This document shows positions 21,841 through 32,895 of a stretch of 64,000 nucleotides of DNA, one piece after another. Both the position numbers and the translations under genes were made by a program. Below the pieces are notes generated by a model. It had not been told where the DNA came from. It saw only the letters and a list, made by a program, of their open reading frames with translations, and made no database searches. This DNA is from Channallabes apus (taxonomy: Eukaryota; Chordata; Actinopteri; Siluriformes; Clariidae). Positions within the stretch are counted from its first letter, which is position 1, and each line of letters starts with the position of its first letter. Location: contig CM060121.1 of assembly GCA_030522415.1 (NCBI GenBank), positions 4,993,976 through 5,057,975 of the forward strand. The letters run 5' to 3'.

Positions 21841-22397
21841 TAATCATGTAGCACCTTTATATTCATAAGAACAGGCAACAATTTTTTTTTTTCCTTTGTT
21901 TTACCAGGGTAGTCACATTGAGACTAGAGACAGTAGTCTCTTTTGCAAGTGAGCCCTGGCCAAGAAAAGGAAGCACATCATTAACAATATACACTAAAAC
22001 AACATAACCACTAACAACATATAAGATAACAAAATAACACAGACAACAAATACCACAAAAACATATCTAAATACATACAAAACAATCACAAAAATGAACT
22101 TTAAACTAAAAAATAAAATAAACAACATAAGCATACATACAATAAATATAGAATCAAAAACCAATCACAAAAATAGACAAATTAAAAAGTAACCTAAAAA
22201 CACTCACATTGATTTAGAATATCAGCAATGCGTAGCTTAAAATCAAAAAGTGAAATGAACCTAAGTTTTAACTGTTTCTGAAGTTCATTCCAAGTTGAAG
22301 GAGCATTATAATGAAAAGCTATTTCACCAAATTTGGTTCTCATCATAGGAACATTTAAAAAGAATGACATTATTTGACCTTAGATTATATCTATTAT

Positions 22398-23697
22398 TCA
22401 TAGAAAATGAAAAAACAGATACAGTAAGTATGATGGTAACAAACCAACAACTGCTTTGTAAATGAAAATGAACCAATGAAGCTGCCTGCGTACCGTCAGT
22501 GGGTGCCAACCAGATAAGCTATACAGGTTACAATGGTGTGTAGAGTATTTAGCACCAGTTATGAAACGTAGTGCAGAGTGATAAACAGAGTCCAGTGAAC
22601 ACAGCACAGATTTTGAAGCATGCATATAAAGAATATCACCGTAGTCAAGAACAGATAAAAATGTGGCTGTAACCAGTTCTTTTCTTGCTTTAAGATTAAA
22701 ACGAACTTTATTTCTATAATAAAAATCTAATTTTACTTTAAGTTTTTGCACCAAGCTAACAACATGGGAATTAAAAGAAAGCTTTTCATCTAATAAAAAA
22801 CCTAGATATTTGTAACTTGACACCCTTTCTATTTCTTGTCCCTGTAAAGTACTAATTTGAGGCAGCAACTGTGTGTAAGAATTTGTAAACAACAAACATT
22901 TGGTTTTATTAGAATTCAATACCAATTTTAGTTTAAGCAAATTTTCTTGTACTCTTATAAACGCCTCTTGAACTTTTATCATTGCCTCAGAAGGAGACAG
23001 GGCAGAACAATAGAGAATGGTGTCATCTGCATAGAGGTGCATATTAACATTCTTTACATGGGAACAAATGTCATTGTATGTATATAGTAAACAACAGTGA
23101 CCCTAGAATGGAGCCTTGCGGGACTCCAATCTTTATTTCAGCCCTTCCTGATGTAATACCATCACATATGACACACTGGTATCTATTTATAAGATAATTC
23201 TTAAACCAGCCCATAGCTTTTGTAGACACCCCAATTTGCTCTAGAGATTGCTCTAGAGATCAAAACGCTATGATTTACTGTATCAAACGCCTTAGAAAGA
23301 TCAATAAATAATGCTGCATATGAGTTTTTACAATCAAGAGCACTAACAATATCATTAATCACTTTAACTGCTGCTGTGATGGTACTATGCTTCTTTCTGA
23401 AACCTGACTAAAAAGGTCTAAGAATACTGTTACTAGTTAAAAACTCCTTTAAATTGATCACAAACTAGAGACTCAAAAATTTTAGCCAACACTAAAAGCT
23501 TGGAAATAGGACGATAATTATCCAGTAAAGTTGGATCCCAACTCTTTAATAAGGGTACTATATGTGCTACTTTCCAAATGTCAGGAATACAATTTTGTTC
23601 TAAGGATAAATTGAAAATATCCGTTAATGGATCAGTGATAATAACTGCAGAAAGTTTCAGAAGAGATGGATCAAGACCATCAGGTCCTGCTGATTTT
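22398..23697 (-). pseudogene. LINE reverse transcriptase
   Basis: The minus-strand order is SGFRKKHST-type finger block (about 23400), FIDLSKAFDTVNH (first catalytic Asp, about 23290), the PQGS region, and MHLYADDTILYC (catalytic YADD, 23042). The thumb follows in an open frame of 214 codons with YLGFLLDEKLSFNSHV and SVLDYGDILYMHA. Frameshifts and stops lie between 23040 and 23700, so it is dead overall. Confidence 0.82.
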
Positions 23698-24210
23698 CAC
23701 CTATTTATACTTTTTAAAGCTGATAAGACCGATTCTCTATGAATTGGCTCAAAAGAAAAAATATTTGCATTTCTCATATTAGGAGACTGTATATCAGACA
23801 ATGGGTAACTTGGCAATGTTTTAAAAAGAAACCCTGCAGAGGAGAAGTGTTGGTTAAAAGAATCCACTATCTCTTTTTTATCTATGATCTGTGCAGAATC
23901 CAGGCATATTTGCTTGGGCAGAGTAGAAGTCGCAGAATTAACATTCAGAGACTTAATCGTTTTCCAAAATTTAGCTGGATTTTGTAAATACCTTGTAGTC
24001 TCATCTAAATAAAATTGAGATTTATCTTTACGTATCTGTCCGTACATTTATTTCTTAGACATCTGAAAAAAGACCAATCTGTTTTTAAACCAGATTTTCT
24101 TGCCTTTGCCCAGGCAAGATCTCTGTCTTGCATCAGACAGGCCAATTTATCAGAAAACCATGGGTTATCCCTCCCTTTAACCCTAAAACGTCTTCGAGGT
24201 GCATGTTTAT

Positions 24211-25117
24211 TTACAGTATAACTCGCAAGAGAAGATCCTTAAAATAGGTCCATGCCAACTCAACATCATAAATTAAAAATACCCTATGCCAGTCACAATG
24301 ATAAAGATCATGAAAAAATGCTTGGTGGTCAAATGTTTTAAAATACCGTTTCTCTACAACACGTGGAACTGTCTTCCTAATTTTACAATTTTGAATCATT
24401 GCTACTGCACAGTGATCACTCACATCATTCGGAAATATACTAATCTGTGTACATTTGTCAGGTTTATTTATTAAAATTAAATCAATTAAAGTAGATTTAT
24501 TGGGATTTTTTATATTTGGACGTGTAGGAGTATGTATTACTTGTGTTAAATTTACAGAATGACAATAAACCTTAAAATCTCTTGAGTCATCTTTCATCCA
24601 ATCCCAGTTTAAATCACCTAACAAAATAATTTCTTTCTGTTCAATAATTTCTGTAAGTACAGATGAGAGTGAAGATAATGTGTCATTAGAAGCTGATGGA
24701 GGCCGATAACAACAGGCAATGACTAAACTGGTATTTCCTAATTTTAACTCAATTGCCAGCAACGCAAAACTTTTTGTAACACTCATAGATTTTAGTGGAG
24801 TGGCATGATACTCAGATTTAACATAAAAAACAACACCCCACCTTACTCTTCCTATCTACACGAGATATATTGTAACCACTAATTGCAATATCATTATCAG
24901 AAACGGTCCTTTTGAGCCATGTCTCAGACAAGGCAAAAACATCAGCATTTGTAGACACTGCCCATATTCTAATATAATCCATTTTAGGCACTAAACTACG
25001 AACATTTAAATGCACAACTTTCAAGCCAGGTCTGCTTGCAAAGTCCGTTGGTATATAGAGGCACTCAGGCTCAAGTCCAGGATTTGGTTTCACATTCCCA
25101 GCCAGTAGAAGCAACAT
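24211..25117 (-). pseudogene. LINE apurinic-type endonuclease
   Basis: The minus-strand reading starts at about 25117 with GNVKPNPG, then VVHLNVRSLVPKMD (catalytic Asn) and ALSETWLK (catalytic Glu). In a second frame come ACCYRPP, LLGDLNWDW (Asp/Asn pair) and VSDHCAV (Asp/His). All active-site blocks of an APE endonuclease are recognisable. One frameshift lies near 24800. A linker piece with the FWKTIKSLN motif follows at 23697-24047. Confidence 0.82.
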
Positions 25118-25639
25118 TATAATAAAACGACGTTCCTAAACATGTTTTAAAATAACATCTCGAGAGATCACACAATGCAACACAAATCTTGTATCTGATA
25201 CTATAAAATAATCTCTGAATGTGAGCAAATAAATAAAATAAATTTGTACCTTGAGCCTATTTATGAAATGTTCAGGGCGGTACTCCTGCTTGGAGTCATG
25301 CGTGTATGTTTGTGTACTTTTTGATGCAGCATATGAAATGAAATATAAGGTCCTCGAAGAGTCTTTGTCCCCACTGCATGCCAGCCAATCCACGCTTGAC
25401 ATAAAAAATAGTCCAAACATCCAAACTATATGTAGAATCCGCATAATGATAGTAACAAATTACCTACTAAAAAGGAAAGAAAAACAAAAAGCAAACAGAC
25501 CACATATAAATCCACCGCAGGAAGATCCACTAATTGCTTGTACAACGAGTGTAACTTCAATGATGTCTATATATCCATAATCCTAACACGATGATATGGA
25601 GCTTGTAATAGAGAACGGTAGCAGAGTTGATGGACAACA

Positions 25640-25890
25640 GCTATGATTCAGACCAGATGGAGTAGGCCAAGATCTTCTCAGGGTACTGTAGCTTCAGCCA
25701 GATAGCAGAAAATAACAGCTAGGCCTCAGACCCGGTGGAGTAGGCCAAGATCCTCTCAAGGTAGCTTTAGCCAGATAGCAGAAAATAACAGCTAGGCCTC
25801 AGACCTGGTGGAGTAGGCCAAGATCCTCTCAAGTTAGCTTTAACCAGATAGCAGAAAATAACAGCTAGGACTCAGACCAGGTGTAGTAGA
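25640..25890 (-). repeat. Tandem repeat of about 72 bp in the LINE 5' region
   Basis: Roughly 3.3 copies of a unit containing AGTAGGCCAAGATCCTCTCA and CCAGATAGCAGAAAATAACA. On the minus strand it lies 0.5-0.8 kb upstream of the endonuclease, where LINE promoters are found. A promoter role is inferred. Confidence 0.75.
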
Positions 25891-26167
25891 TCCTCGTTGT
25901 ATTACTACTGCAAATTTCTGGCTAAAAGCAAACCACACTGCAACAGGGTAATGGATCTCTAAAATACCGACCTGCTGTACATCCCAATTGCCGTGCCACT
26001 GCTACAGTTCCAAGCTAAAGACAAGCCACACTGTAGCAACTCTCAGGTCTCTGGAGAAGCTCAAAAAGACAGTAGGATGGACAGGCCGCAGTTCCAAAAA
26101 ATTTACAAAAAACATAAAATAAAATAATAAAATAAAAATTTAATAAACAACAAAGTAAACACTATTT

Positions 26168-26353
26168 TCAAAGTGAAAAAAAAAACACAAATACTTTAAA
26201 ACAACAGACAGACCAATCACACAAAAGGATTATGATGGAGAAGGTGCTGCCTGTATCGCTGACAGCTGTACAGGGAACATGATTTACGGTGAGCTGTACC
26301 ATCAACAGAGAAGGCCTTGCCTGGGCAATACTGAGGCTGGTGGGTCTTTTCAA
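26168..26353 (-). pseudogene. Gypsy protease, N-terminal part
   Basis: The minus-strand frame contains VQLTVNHVPCTAVSDTGSTF; the DTG triplet is the active site of an aspartic protease. The frame is cut after the active site by the LINE insertion. An extra repeat (26354-26515) separates it from gag. Confidence 0.75.
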
Positions 26354-26515
26354 GATTCAAAGAACTTTATTAATCCCAAAGGGAAATTGCTTATGCTCGG
26401 TTACAGGTGCTCACAGTTGTTAACTAAGGAAAGGTAATAAAGGTAATAAATAATAATAATATATAAAAAAAAAAAGTCCTAAAACATTAAGTACCAACAA
26501 AAGTACCAACATGAA
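26354..26515. repeat. Short interspersed repeat between gag and protease
   Basis: It begins TTCAAGATTCAAAGAACTTT and continues ATCCCAAAGGGAAATTGC, a common fish repeat, followed by AT-rich sequence. It breaks the gag-protease reading frame. Confidence 0.55.
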
Positions 26516-26841
26516 GGAGTGCTCTCCTTCATCTCTTTAGGTGTTGGAATTGGGTTTTGCCTTTGTCTAAATGCTTTGGCGGCATTAAAATCCCTCTCCA
26601 CCAGTGTTCCAATTCATACCAGCTCACTTGTGGTGGTGACTGTGCTCCGCAGCAGGCTGGCAATGCGAGGATTACAGTTCCTCAGTGTTGCTTGCACAAT
26701 CTCTCTCTCAGTCATCCCTGGTTTCCACCTCAGGCAGAGAGCAGGATATAAGGCGACGTCCCGTGTGCTCTCCAGGATGCTGGAGTTGCTCCCTCAGACG
26801 CCTCTCAGCCTCGACTTCATGGTCCTCGGTGAGGAATGTCT

Positions 26842-27225
26842 TCAGCAGCGCAGATTTAAATGAAACCCAGCTCCTGACACTGTGTTTTTCTGCTGTCCAC
26901 CAATCTTTTGCAGTGTGGGAGAGGACAGAGGGGAGTGTGGCCAGTATTTCACCATCAGAGAGTGGATGTATTCTAAGTATTCTTCACAGCTTTCCACAAA
27001 ACTGATGGGATCTTCTCCCTCAGTACCACCAAACGTGGGGAAATCCAGATTTTCAGGGACCTTGAAGGTAGGAACGTGTGAGCAGCTATTGGGAAACGGA
27101 GGATGAGAACTGGTCCCTGGCTGGGTGAAAGGAGTAGAAGTAGCGACCGGTTGCGCACTCATGGCCTTTAATTGTGAGTCCTGCCTTTTTACACATTCCA
27201 TCATGGAACAGCCTGCATCATTCAA
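26842..27225 (-). pseudogene. Gypsy gag fragment
   Basis: The frame contains VPTFKVPENLDFPTFGGTEG and DPISFVESCEEYLEYI, resembling the start of a gypsy capsid domain. Further gag-like sequence runs at 26520-26840 in other frames. No zinc knuckle was found. An upstream coiled-coil-like stretch runs to about 27560 in broken frames. Confidence 0.65.
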
Positions 27226-27730
27226 TTGATCCTCACATCGTTTTTTTACTGTCTGGCACAGTTATTGAATTATTGCCTGGACACTTTCCAGTTTGTGCTG
27301 GCTGACTAATATATCAGCATTGCGATAATGTTGCAGCTCACCCACCTGCTCGGACAGCTCATCCATTCGCTGGGTGAGTCTGTCTTCTAGTGCCTGCAGA
27401 GCCGTTTCCAGATGACCAAGGCAGGCTGCCAGCACCATGGAAATGAGACTTTTGTCATCTTCAGCGTTGACAGGTGGAGGAGGAGGCAGTTGTTCATCGG
27501 GGAGCGGTTGCTCTACCCTATCATCACCAACCCTTCCTGGCGTCGTGCATCGAACTCGGCCGTAATTTGCCTCAATTTAGCTTTAATAAACTGTGGGATT
27601 AATCAAACCCTTGAACGAGTGTTTCGAAGCGTGAAATGGTATGAGAGATGGCTGGCTAGGTAACAGCTAACAACAACAATACCATCAATGTATACTACAC
27701 ACAATATAATAATAATAGTGAAAATCTGAT

Positions 27731-27750
27731 AGCCCCTTGTTGGGCGCCAC
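27731..27750 (-). promoter_or_regulatory. Primer-binding site resembling tRNA-Lys
   Basis: Immediately inside the 5' LTR the minus strand reads TGGCGCCCAACAAGGGGCT. The first 11 bases match the common TGGCGCCCAAC primer site used with lysine tRNA. This fixes the direction of the element. Confidence 0.7.
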
Positions 27751-28231
27751 TGTAACAGACCACCTACTATTACTAAAACAGTAACTAACCATTAGCAGAA
27801 TTAAAGGGTAAGGACCACCAGAGATATGAATAATATATATTCAACGTGTATATACATTTGATAGTGTGCGTCCTGCTCTGCACCCGACGTCCTCCGCGAG
27901 CGATGTCTCCTTAATGGCGGCGCAGTCGCAGCAGAAGATTTGGTCCTGCACACACTCCAAACACTGCCAATGACATGTTTATTCCCAGGGGAACAGCTGA
28001 CACACACAAACACCCAGGAAGACAGAGAAACAGAAACAAAAAACCCTCATGCGTCTCAGATAAGCCTATCCTGCATTCGGGTTTACAAAGTATTTTAGCT
28101 TTTAGCTTTGGCTGAGTAATGGCTGCTGTTACCTAACCCAGCCTCTCTTCTTCTTTTATTGGTTTAACACAAACGGTTGCCACAGCGTCCCTGCTGGCCG
28201 GGAGTCCGTAACCAGGCAACCGGCTGTTACA
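27751..28231 (-). repeat. Gypsy 5' LTR (481 bp)
   Basis: It starts TGTAACAG and ends CTGTTACA. It is 74 bp longer than the 3' LTR because its middle part (about 27865-28005, GC-richer, with GGCGGCGCAGTCGCAG) is different sequence. Confidence 0.88.
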
Positions 28232-28339
28232 ATTAATAGTAAAAGTCAATACACAATCAATAGGGCTTCGCAGCTGTTTTATCATTTAGCCGTCTTACTC
28301 CAGTCTATATAAAATTGCCCTTAATGTGGCAGTGCTACA

Positions 28340-28670
28340 TAGTCATACTGGTTATACTATGAGAAGAAGGCACTTGGTATCGGTGGGGTGGGTGTAAGGA
28401 AAACAGTTAAGATAAGGTTAATGTTCAACCAAAGTATAATCTGTGGTACAACATTCACTTATGCATTTCTCAAAAATGAAGTGTGCATTGTACTGATATT
28501 TTTGCTTAGTAAGGCTTTCTTATGTCAGAAATTGCATACACATTTCCTGAAAAAATATGGGAAGTCAAAGTATGCAGCAGTGTGGAGCTTCAGTTCCTTT
28601 TTAGAAGAAGCCTCTTGGTGTAAGAGTAGAGCATGTAAGAGGAACAAGGGTGTTTAAGGAACTGTGTAAA
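28340..28670 (-). repeat. Interspersed repeat, reverse copy of the 1-735 family
   Basis: The complement of the CACCAAGTGG...TTAACCTCATCTT order at 1-735 is seen here, with GAGAAGAAGGCACTTGG first and GAACAAGGGTGTTTAAGGAAC last. The gap 28671-28845 is AT-rich and empty. Confidence 0.65.
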
Positions 28671-28845
28671 CATTAATTTCTCAGCAAGAGATACCACAAA
28701 GGGAATCAATAAACAGCTACATAGTGACATATTCATACACTGCCTGGTGAAAATAAGAGAAGAAAATAAAGTTATCACCTAGATTTAACAAAACAAAGAG
28801 TTAAGAGGGTTCCACTGAATGATTACTGCAGTGACTAATATTGTG

Positions 28846-29070
28846 GGTGGCCCGGTGGCTTACTGGTTAACACTGTTGCCTTGCACCACCAGGGTCGGGT
28901 TTCAATTCCCACCTCTGGTCTGTCTGTGTGTGTGTGTGTGTGTGTAGAGTTTGCATGTTCTTCCCCGTGCTTGATGGGTTTCCTTTGGGGTACTCCGGTT
29001 TCCTCTCAGAGTTCAAAGACATGCAAATTAGGCTAACTGGCATTCCCAAATTGCTCATAGTGAGTGAATG
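28846..29070 (+). mobile_element. tRNA-derived SINE-like repeat, copy C (short)
   Basis: It starts GGTGGCCCGGTGGCTTACTGG, then the GAGTTTGCATGTTCTTCCCCG and GGTACTCCGGTTTCCTC blocks. It is truncated at the 3' side after TGCTCATAG. Confidence 0.8.
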
Positions 29071-29439
29071 AGCGTGAGTAATATGGTTCAGTTAGCAACA
29101 AGTTATTTAACAATAAATGATTTGGTGAGTAGTTTTTCATTTCTTAAATAACATTGCCAGAAGACATATTCTGTGGTTGTAGCAGAAATGTTACTTTGTT
29201 TTAGAAAGGCTTAATTATTCGAGGAAGAAATGAGGTTAGAAAAATATACTGAGTGAACATGATGGGGTATAATATAAATGCTTAGTAAAATTCAATCATT
29301 AAAAAAACAAACCAGCAGAAAAGTATAGTGAAAATACAAATGCACAATGCGACAAGAATGCAAAGGATTGGGACTAAACAGCTACCTCAACCAGGTGCTT
29401 CCTGTAGCTGTGGATCAGCTGCACATGGCTCAAGAGGAA

Positions 29440-29835
29440 TTTTAGGTCATTCATCCTGGGAGAACTGCTTTAGTGCTGTCATATTCTTTGGATCTCACAT
29501 GTGTACAACTCTCTTCAAGTAATTCCATAGCATTTTTATCTGGGATCTGACTCGGCCACACCAAAAGGTGGATTTTGTTTTTCTGAAGCCATTCAGTTGT
29601 GGACTTGCTCCAGTGGTTTGGGTTATTGTCGTGTGGCATCACCCAACTTCTACAAAGTTTTAGCTGACGTACAGACATTCTCACATTATCTCGAAGAATT
29701 TTTTATATGCTTCCCCTGTATGAGTGCAAGCTAGCCATGCCATGATGTAGCAAAGCAGGCCCAAATCATGATGTTTCTTCCACCATATTTTACAGTAGAG
29801 ATGATGTTTTTATGATGATAAGCAGTGTTCAGACC
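29440..29835 (-). pseudogene. Tc1 transposase fragment
   Basis: On the minus strand, 29684 down to 29451 reads SVRQLKLCRSWVMPHDNNPN, then WPSQIPDKNAMELL, a decayed catalytic domain in which the DNDPKH and DLNPIE motifs are altered. More decayed sequence extends to about 29830 (complement of TGATGTTTCTTCCACCATAT). No ends are recognised. Confidence 0.7.
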
Positions 29836-30090
29836 GGCACATGTTTTGGCGCAGCTCTGATGACATTAATGTGTTCACGGAAGCGGTTGTAAGACTCGTT
29901 GGGAAACTAGCAGATAATAGCGTGCAAAAAATGACCATCAAAATGTTTCCCAATCAGAAGCCATGGGTGTGTAAAACCATCCCAGATCTTGCACCACTGC
30001 CTATAACGCGGGACTTGCATCAGGTGACATGAACTTGTACAAGGCTGCATCATACAAGGTACAGAAAGCATGTTACATCCCAGTCTAGGG
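29836..30090 (+). pseudogene. LINE fragment (linker between endonuclease and RT)
   Basis: The plus-strand frame reads DINVFTEAVVRLVGKLADNS, then MFPNQKPWVCKTI and, after a frameshift, a short AYNAGLASGDMNLYK-like block. This resembles the region before the RT domain of fish LINEs. The rest of the element is absent. From 30091 to 30235 nothing is recognised. Confidence 0.6.
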
Positions 30091-30719
30091 TTGGGCCGTA
30101 CAGCAAAAGTGCACACAACACCAGGATCAGCTTCAGTTCACCCAGTGTACAAGAATGACAACACAATGACCATTTAGAAAAGTGTAGTATACAAAAACTA
30201 AACAAAAAAGGTGCACCAAATCCAACAAAGAAAACGTCTCGGGTTACTTTGCTTTAACCCTGTTCCCTGAAAGGCGGGAATGAGATGCTGCATGAAACGC
30301 TATGGGAGCTATTTTGTCGCATTGCCGGCTGTGAAGCATGTGTGCAAACACGCCAATATTTTGGCTATATAACCTCGGTCAGATGACGTCATCTGATTAG
30401 ATGCAGGTGGAGGTTATAAATACCGGTGAGCCGGCAACAAACCTCAGATTAATTTGTCTGAATGGACGTCCGGTCACTTGGTAGTGCGGCATTCAGACGC
30501 AGCATCTCGTTCCCGCCTTTCAGGGAACAGGGTTACAGCAAAGTAACCCGAGACGTTCCCTTTCAAGGCTACACTCGATGCTGCGTGAAACGCTATGGGA
30601 ACGAGAATACCAACGCCGCCGCGCTACAGGTGTCTGGACCCCAAGGTTGTGTAGCATGTGCGCACAAGACTGAGAAGGTCTCAGATTCATGTCTGGGAAG
30701 CTGACTCGAGGACTCGTGA

Positions 30720-31600
30720 GCCCGGAGTGGCATGGACATCCAGAGGACCAACCCGCCGCGTCACACATTTGTTGCAGGGGAGTACCTCTTGCAAGAGCAA
30801 TAGATGAGGTGACCCCTCTGGTTCAATGAGCCCTGACTCCTAGAGGCGAAGTGAGTCCACGCGCCTCATAGGAGAGGGCAATAGCATCTCTCACCCAGTG
30901 TGACAGAGTATGTGTGGTGGCGGCCGCCCCCCGGTTGCGGCCTCCATAACATATAAAGAGTTGCTCTGACTTACGCCACTGGCTGGTGTGGTGGACATAA
31001 GCCTGAAGAGCACGTACTGGGCACAGTAGGTGAAGTTTCTCCTTCTCCGAATCCGCAAAAGGCGGAGGACAGAAGGCTTCCAGGACGACAGGGTGCATGG
31101 TTGAGAAAGGAACTTTCGGTAGATAGTTTGGGTGAGGATGCAGAATGGCCTTGACTAGCCCAGGGGCAAAGTCCAGGCAAGATGGGGAGACTGACAATGC
31201 ACGCAGGTCTCCGATCCTCTTTAGAGAGGTAATGGCCATATGAAGAACCATCTTGAGAGTCAGAAGCTTGTCGGGCGCTGACTCTAGTGGTTCAAAAGGA
31301 GTGTCGATTAGACCTTCGAGCACGATAGATAAATCCCAGCTGTGACTCTAGTAGGTGGCCTCAACCGTTTAGCTCCACGAATGAAACGGGCAACTAAAGG
31401 GTGATTTCCCACAGTAACCCCTTCAGTCAGAACGTAGCAGGCTGAAATAGCGGCCACGTACGTTCTGAGGGAACTAGGGCACAAGCCCGAGGACAATTTC
31501 TCTTGCAGGAATTCCAGCACTGAAACGATTTGGCAGTGGACTGGGTCCACCTGCTTTGCCATGCACCAGCTCTCGAATACCTTATTATATATATAAGCGA
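30720..31600 (-). pseudogene. DIRS tyrosine recombinase, copy 2
   Basis: The N-terminal domain near 31560-31400 (CPSSLRTYVAAISACYVL) is followed by an open 166-codon frame with SLKRIGDLRALSVSPS and HWVRDAIALSYEARG (31323-30823). It ends after GVRAH; the arginine-containing C-terminal block with the catalytic Tyr is out of frame or lost near 30720-30820. About 160 bp of copy-1 sequence between the recombinase and RNase H are replaced near 31560-31620. Confidence 0.75.
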
Positions 31601-31619
31601 TATTATCTCTGAGAACCAT

Positions 31620-32260
31620 ACTCGGGCCGGCCAACGGGGCGCTATCAATAAGAGGCGCAAACCGTGTTGACGGACCCTCGCCAGGACTACCGGGAGCAGA
31701 GCTACCGGAGGGTACGCATAGATGCGTAAATTGGGCCACGTATGGGCCATCGTGTCCAGACCCAGGGGAGCTGGATGAGTCAGAGAGTAGTAGAGGGGAC
31801 ATTGTGCAGTCTCCTGTTAGGCAAAGAGGTCCACCTCTGCTGTAGAGAATCTCTCCCAGATTTGAGTGACTACTTCGGGGTGGAGTTTCCATTCCCCGTG
31901 ATTCACAGCTTGTCTGGACAGAAAGTCTGCTCCCACATTCCTGTATCCTGGAATGTGAATCGCCCTGAGGGACAGGAACTTGTCCTGAGCCCAGAGCAGA
32001 ACCTGATGTGCTAGCTGGTTCAAGCGTAGCGAACGCAGGCCGCCCTCCCGATTTATGTAGAAGACTACCGATGTGCCGTCCACCCGCACTAGGACATGGT
32101 AGCCTCTCAGCTGCTGGAGGAAATGCTGTAGAGATAAAAATAGAGCCATCATTTCGAGGCAATTGATGTGCCATGCGAAAAGGTGGCCTCTCCAGATCCC
32201 TTGGGCTGGACGGCCATCCAAGACCACGCCCCAGCCGGTAAGGGAAGCGTCTGTCATTAG
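31620..32260 (-). pseudogene. DIRS RNase H region, copy 2
   Basis: From 32263 down: MLMTDASLTGWGVVLDG (first Asp), WHINCLEMMALFLSL (Glu kept, unlike copy 1), VRVDGTSVVFYINRE (Asp) and HIPGYRNVGADFLSRQ. The catalytic residues are all present in one 148-codon frame. The frame breaks after 31817. Confidence 0.78.
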
Positions 32261-32263
32261 CAT

Positions 32264-32895
32264 TTTGCGATGTCAAGATGGACCTAGAGTGGGACCCAAG
32301 GTGAGAAACCGGAGTCTGAACCACATAGAAAGGGTACGAAGTCCTTTGCGCGTAAGCCTTATCCGCCTTCGGGGATTTGTTCTCGTGTGAACTCCCCTGG
32401 CTCTTAACCACAGCTGAAAAGCTCTCATGTGCAGGAGACCCAAAGGTATCACCGTGGATTCAGCTGCCATGAGGCCTAAACATTTTTGTAAGTGATGTAC
32501 AGTCACTTCTTGGTCCAGCCTGATTTCCTTGAGCGCATAGCGATCGAATTCCACCTGACGCCCAAGTAGGTTGTCACCTGCGCCGGAAAGAGAACGCTTT
32601 TCGTGGAGTTGAGTCTCAATCCCAGCGAATGAAGATGAGCTAGGATGACATCCCGGTGTCGAAGTGCTAGCTGCTGAGACTGGGCCAGGATTAGCCAGTC
32701 GTCTATGTAATTCAGAATGCGGATGCCCTGGAGTCTCAAGGGAGCCAGAACTGCATCCATGCATTTTGTGTATGTGTGAGGTGATAGGGCTAGACCAAAT
32801 GGAAGATCCCGAAATTGGTAGGCTTTTCCCCCAAAAGCGAACCTCAGGAACTTCCTGTGCTGTGGCAAAATTTGGAAATAAAAATTGCTCCTGAG
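32264..32895 (-). pseudogene. DIRS reverse transcriptase C-terminal half, copy 2
   Basis: The frame from 32916 down reads FGGKAYQFRDLPFGLALSPH, then RILNYIDDWLIL, the catalytic YxDD box of DIRS and gypsy-like RTs, then LRLNSTKSVLFPAQ. The first catalytic Asp region is missing because the element is truncated here. A frame change lies near 32530. Confidence 0.8.

Larger units (their letters stand above)
21842..26165 (-). mobile_element. Non-LTR retrotransposon (LINE) inserted in the gypsy protease
   Basis: This is about 4.3 kb on the minus strand with an endonuclease and a reverse transcriptase, a 5' region containing a tandem repeat, and T-rich runs (poly-A in complement) at the 3' side near 21830-21890. 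It sits exactly between two halves of the gypsy protease, so it is younger than the LTR element. The clade is probably in the CR1/L2/Rex1 group by motif style. The boundaries are good to about 30 bp. Confidence 0.8.
18891..28231 (-). mobile_element. Ty3/gypsy-type LTR retrotransposon on the minus strand
   Basis: Two LTRs bound the element, starting TGTAACAG and ending CTGTTACA, with a 4-bp target duplication ATTA (18887-18890, 28232-28235). Direction is fixed by a primer-binding site next to the right LTR and a purine tract next to the left LTR. Gene order on the minus strand is gag, protease, RT, RNase H, integrase, which is the gypsy order. No env is seen. The protease is split by a 4.3-kb LINE, the RT catalytic core is missing and several frames are broken, so it is inactive. 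The related repeat at 53278-53870 carries the uninterrupted site (GGGGAGACAATTA). Confidence 0.88.
30236..32895 (-). mobile_element. DIRS-like element, copy 2, truncated
   Basis: The left terminal repeat GTCTCGGGTTACTTTGC (30236) and internal complementary block (about 30510-30610) match copy 1 at 5716-6095. The coding order RT, RNase H, YR is the same. The right side is lost: homology stops inside the RT near 32890, where an L2 LINE begins. There is no right inverted repeat. Confidence 0.82.
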
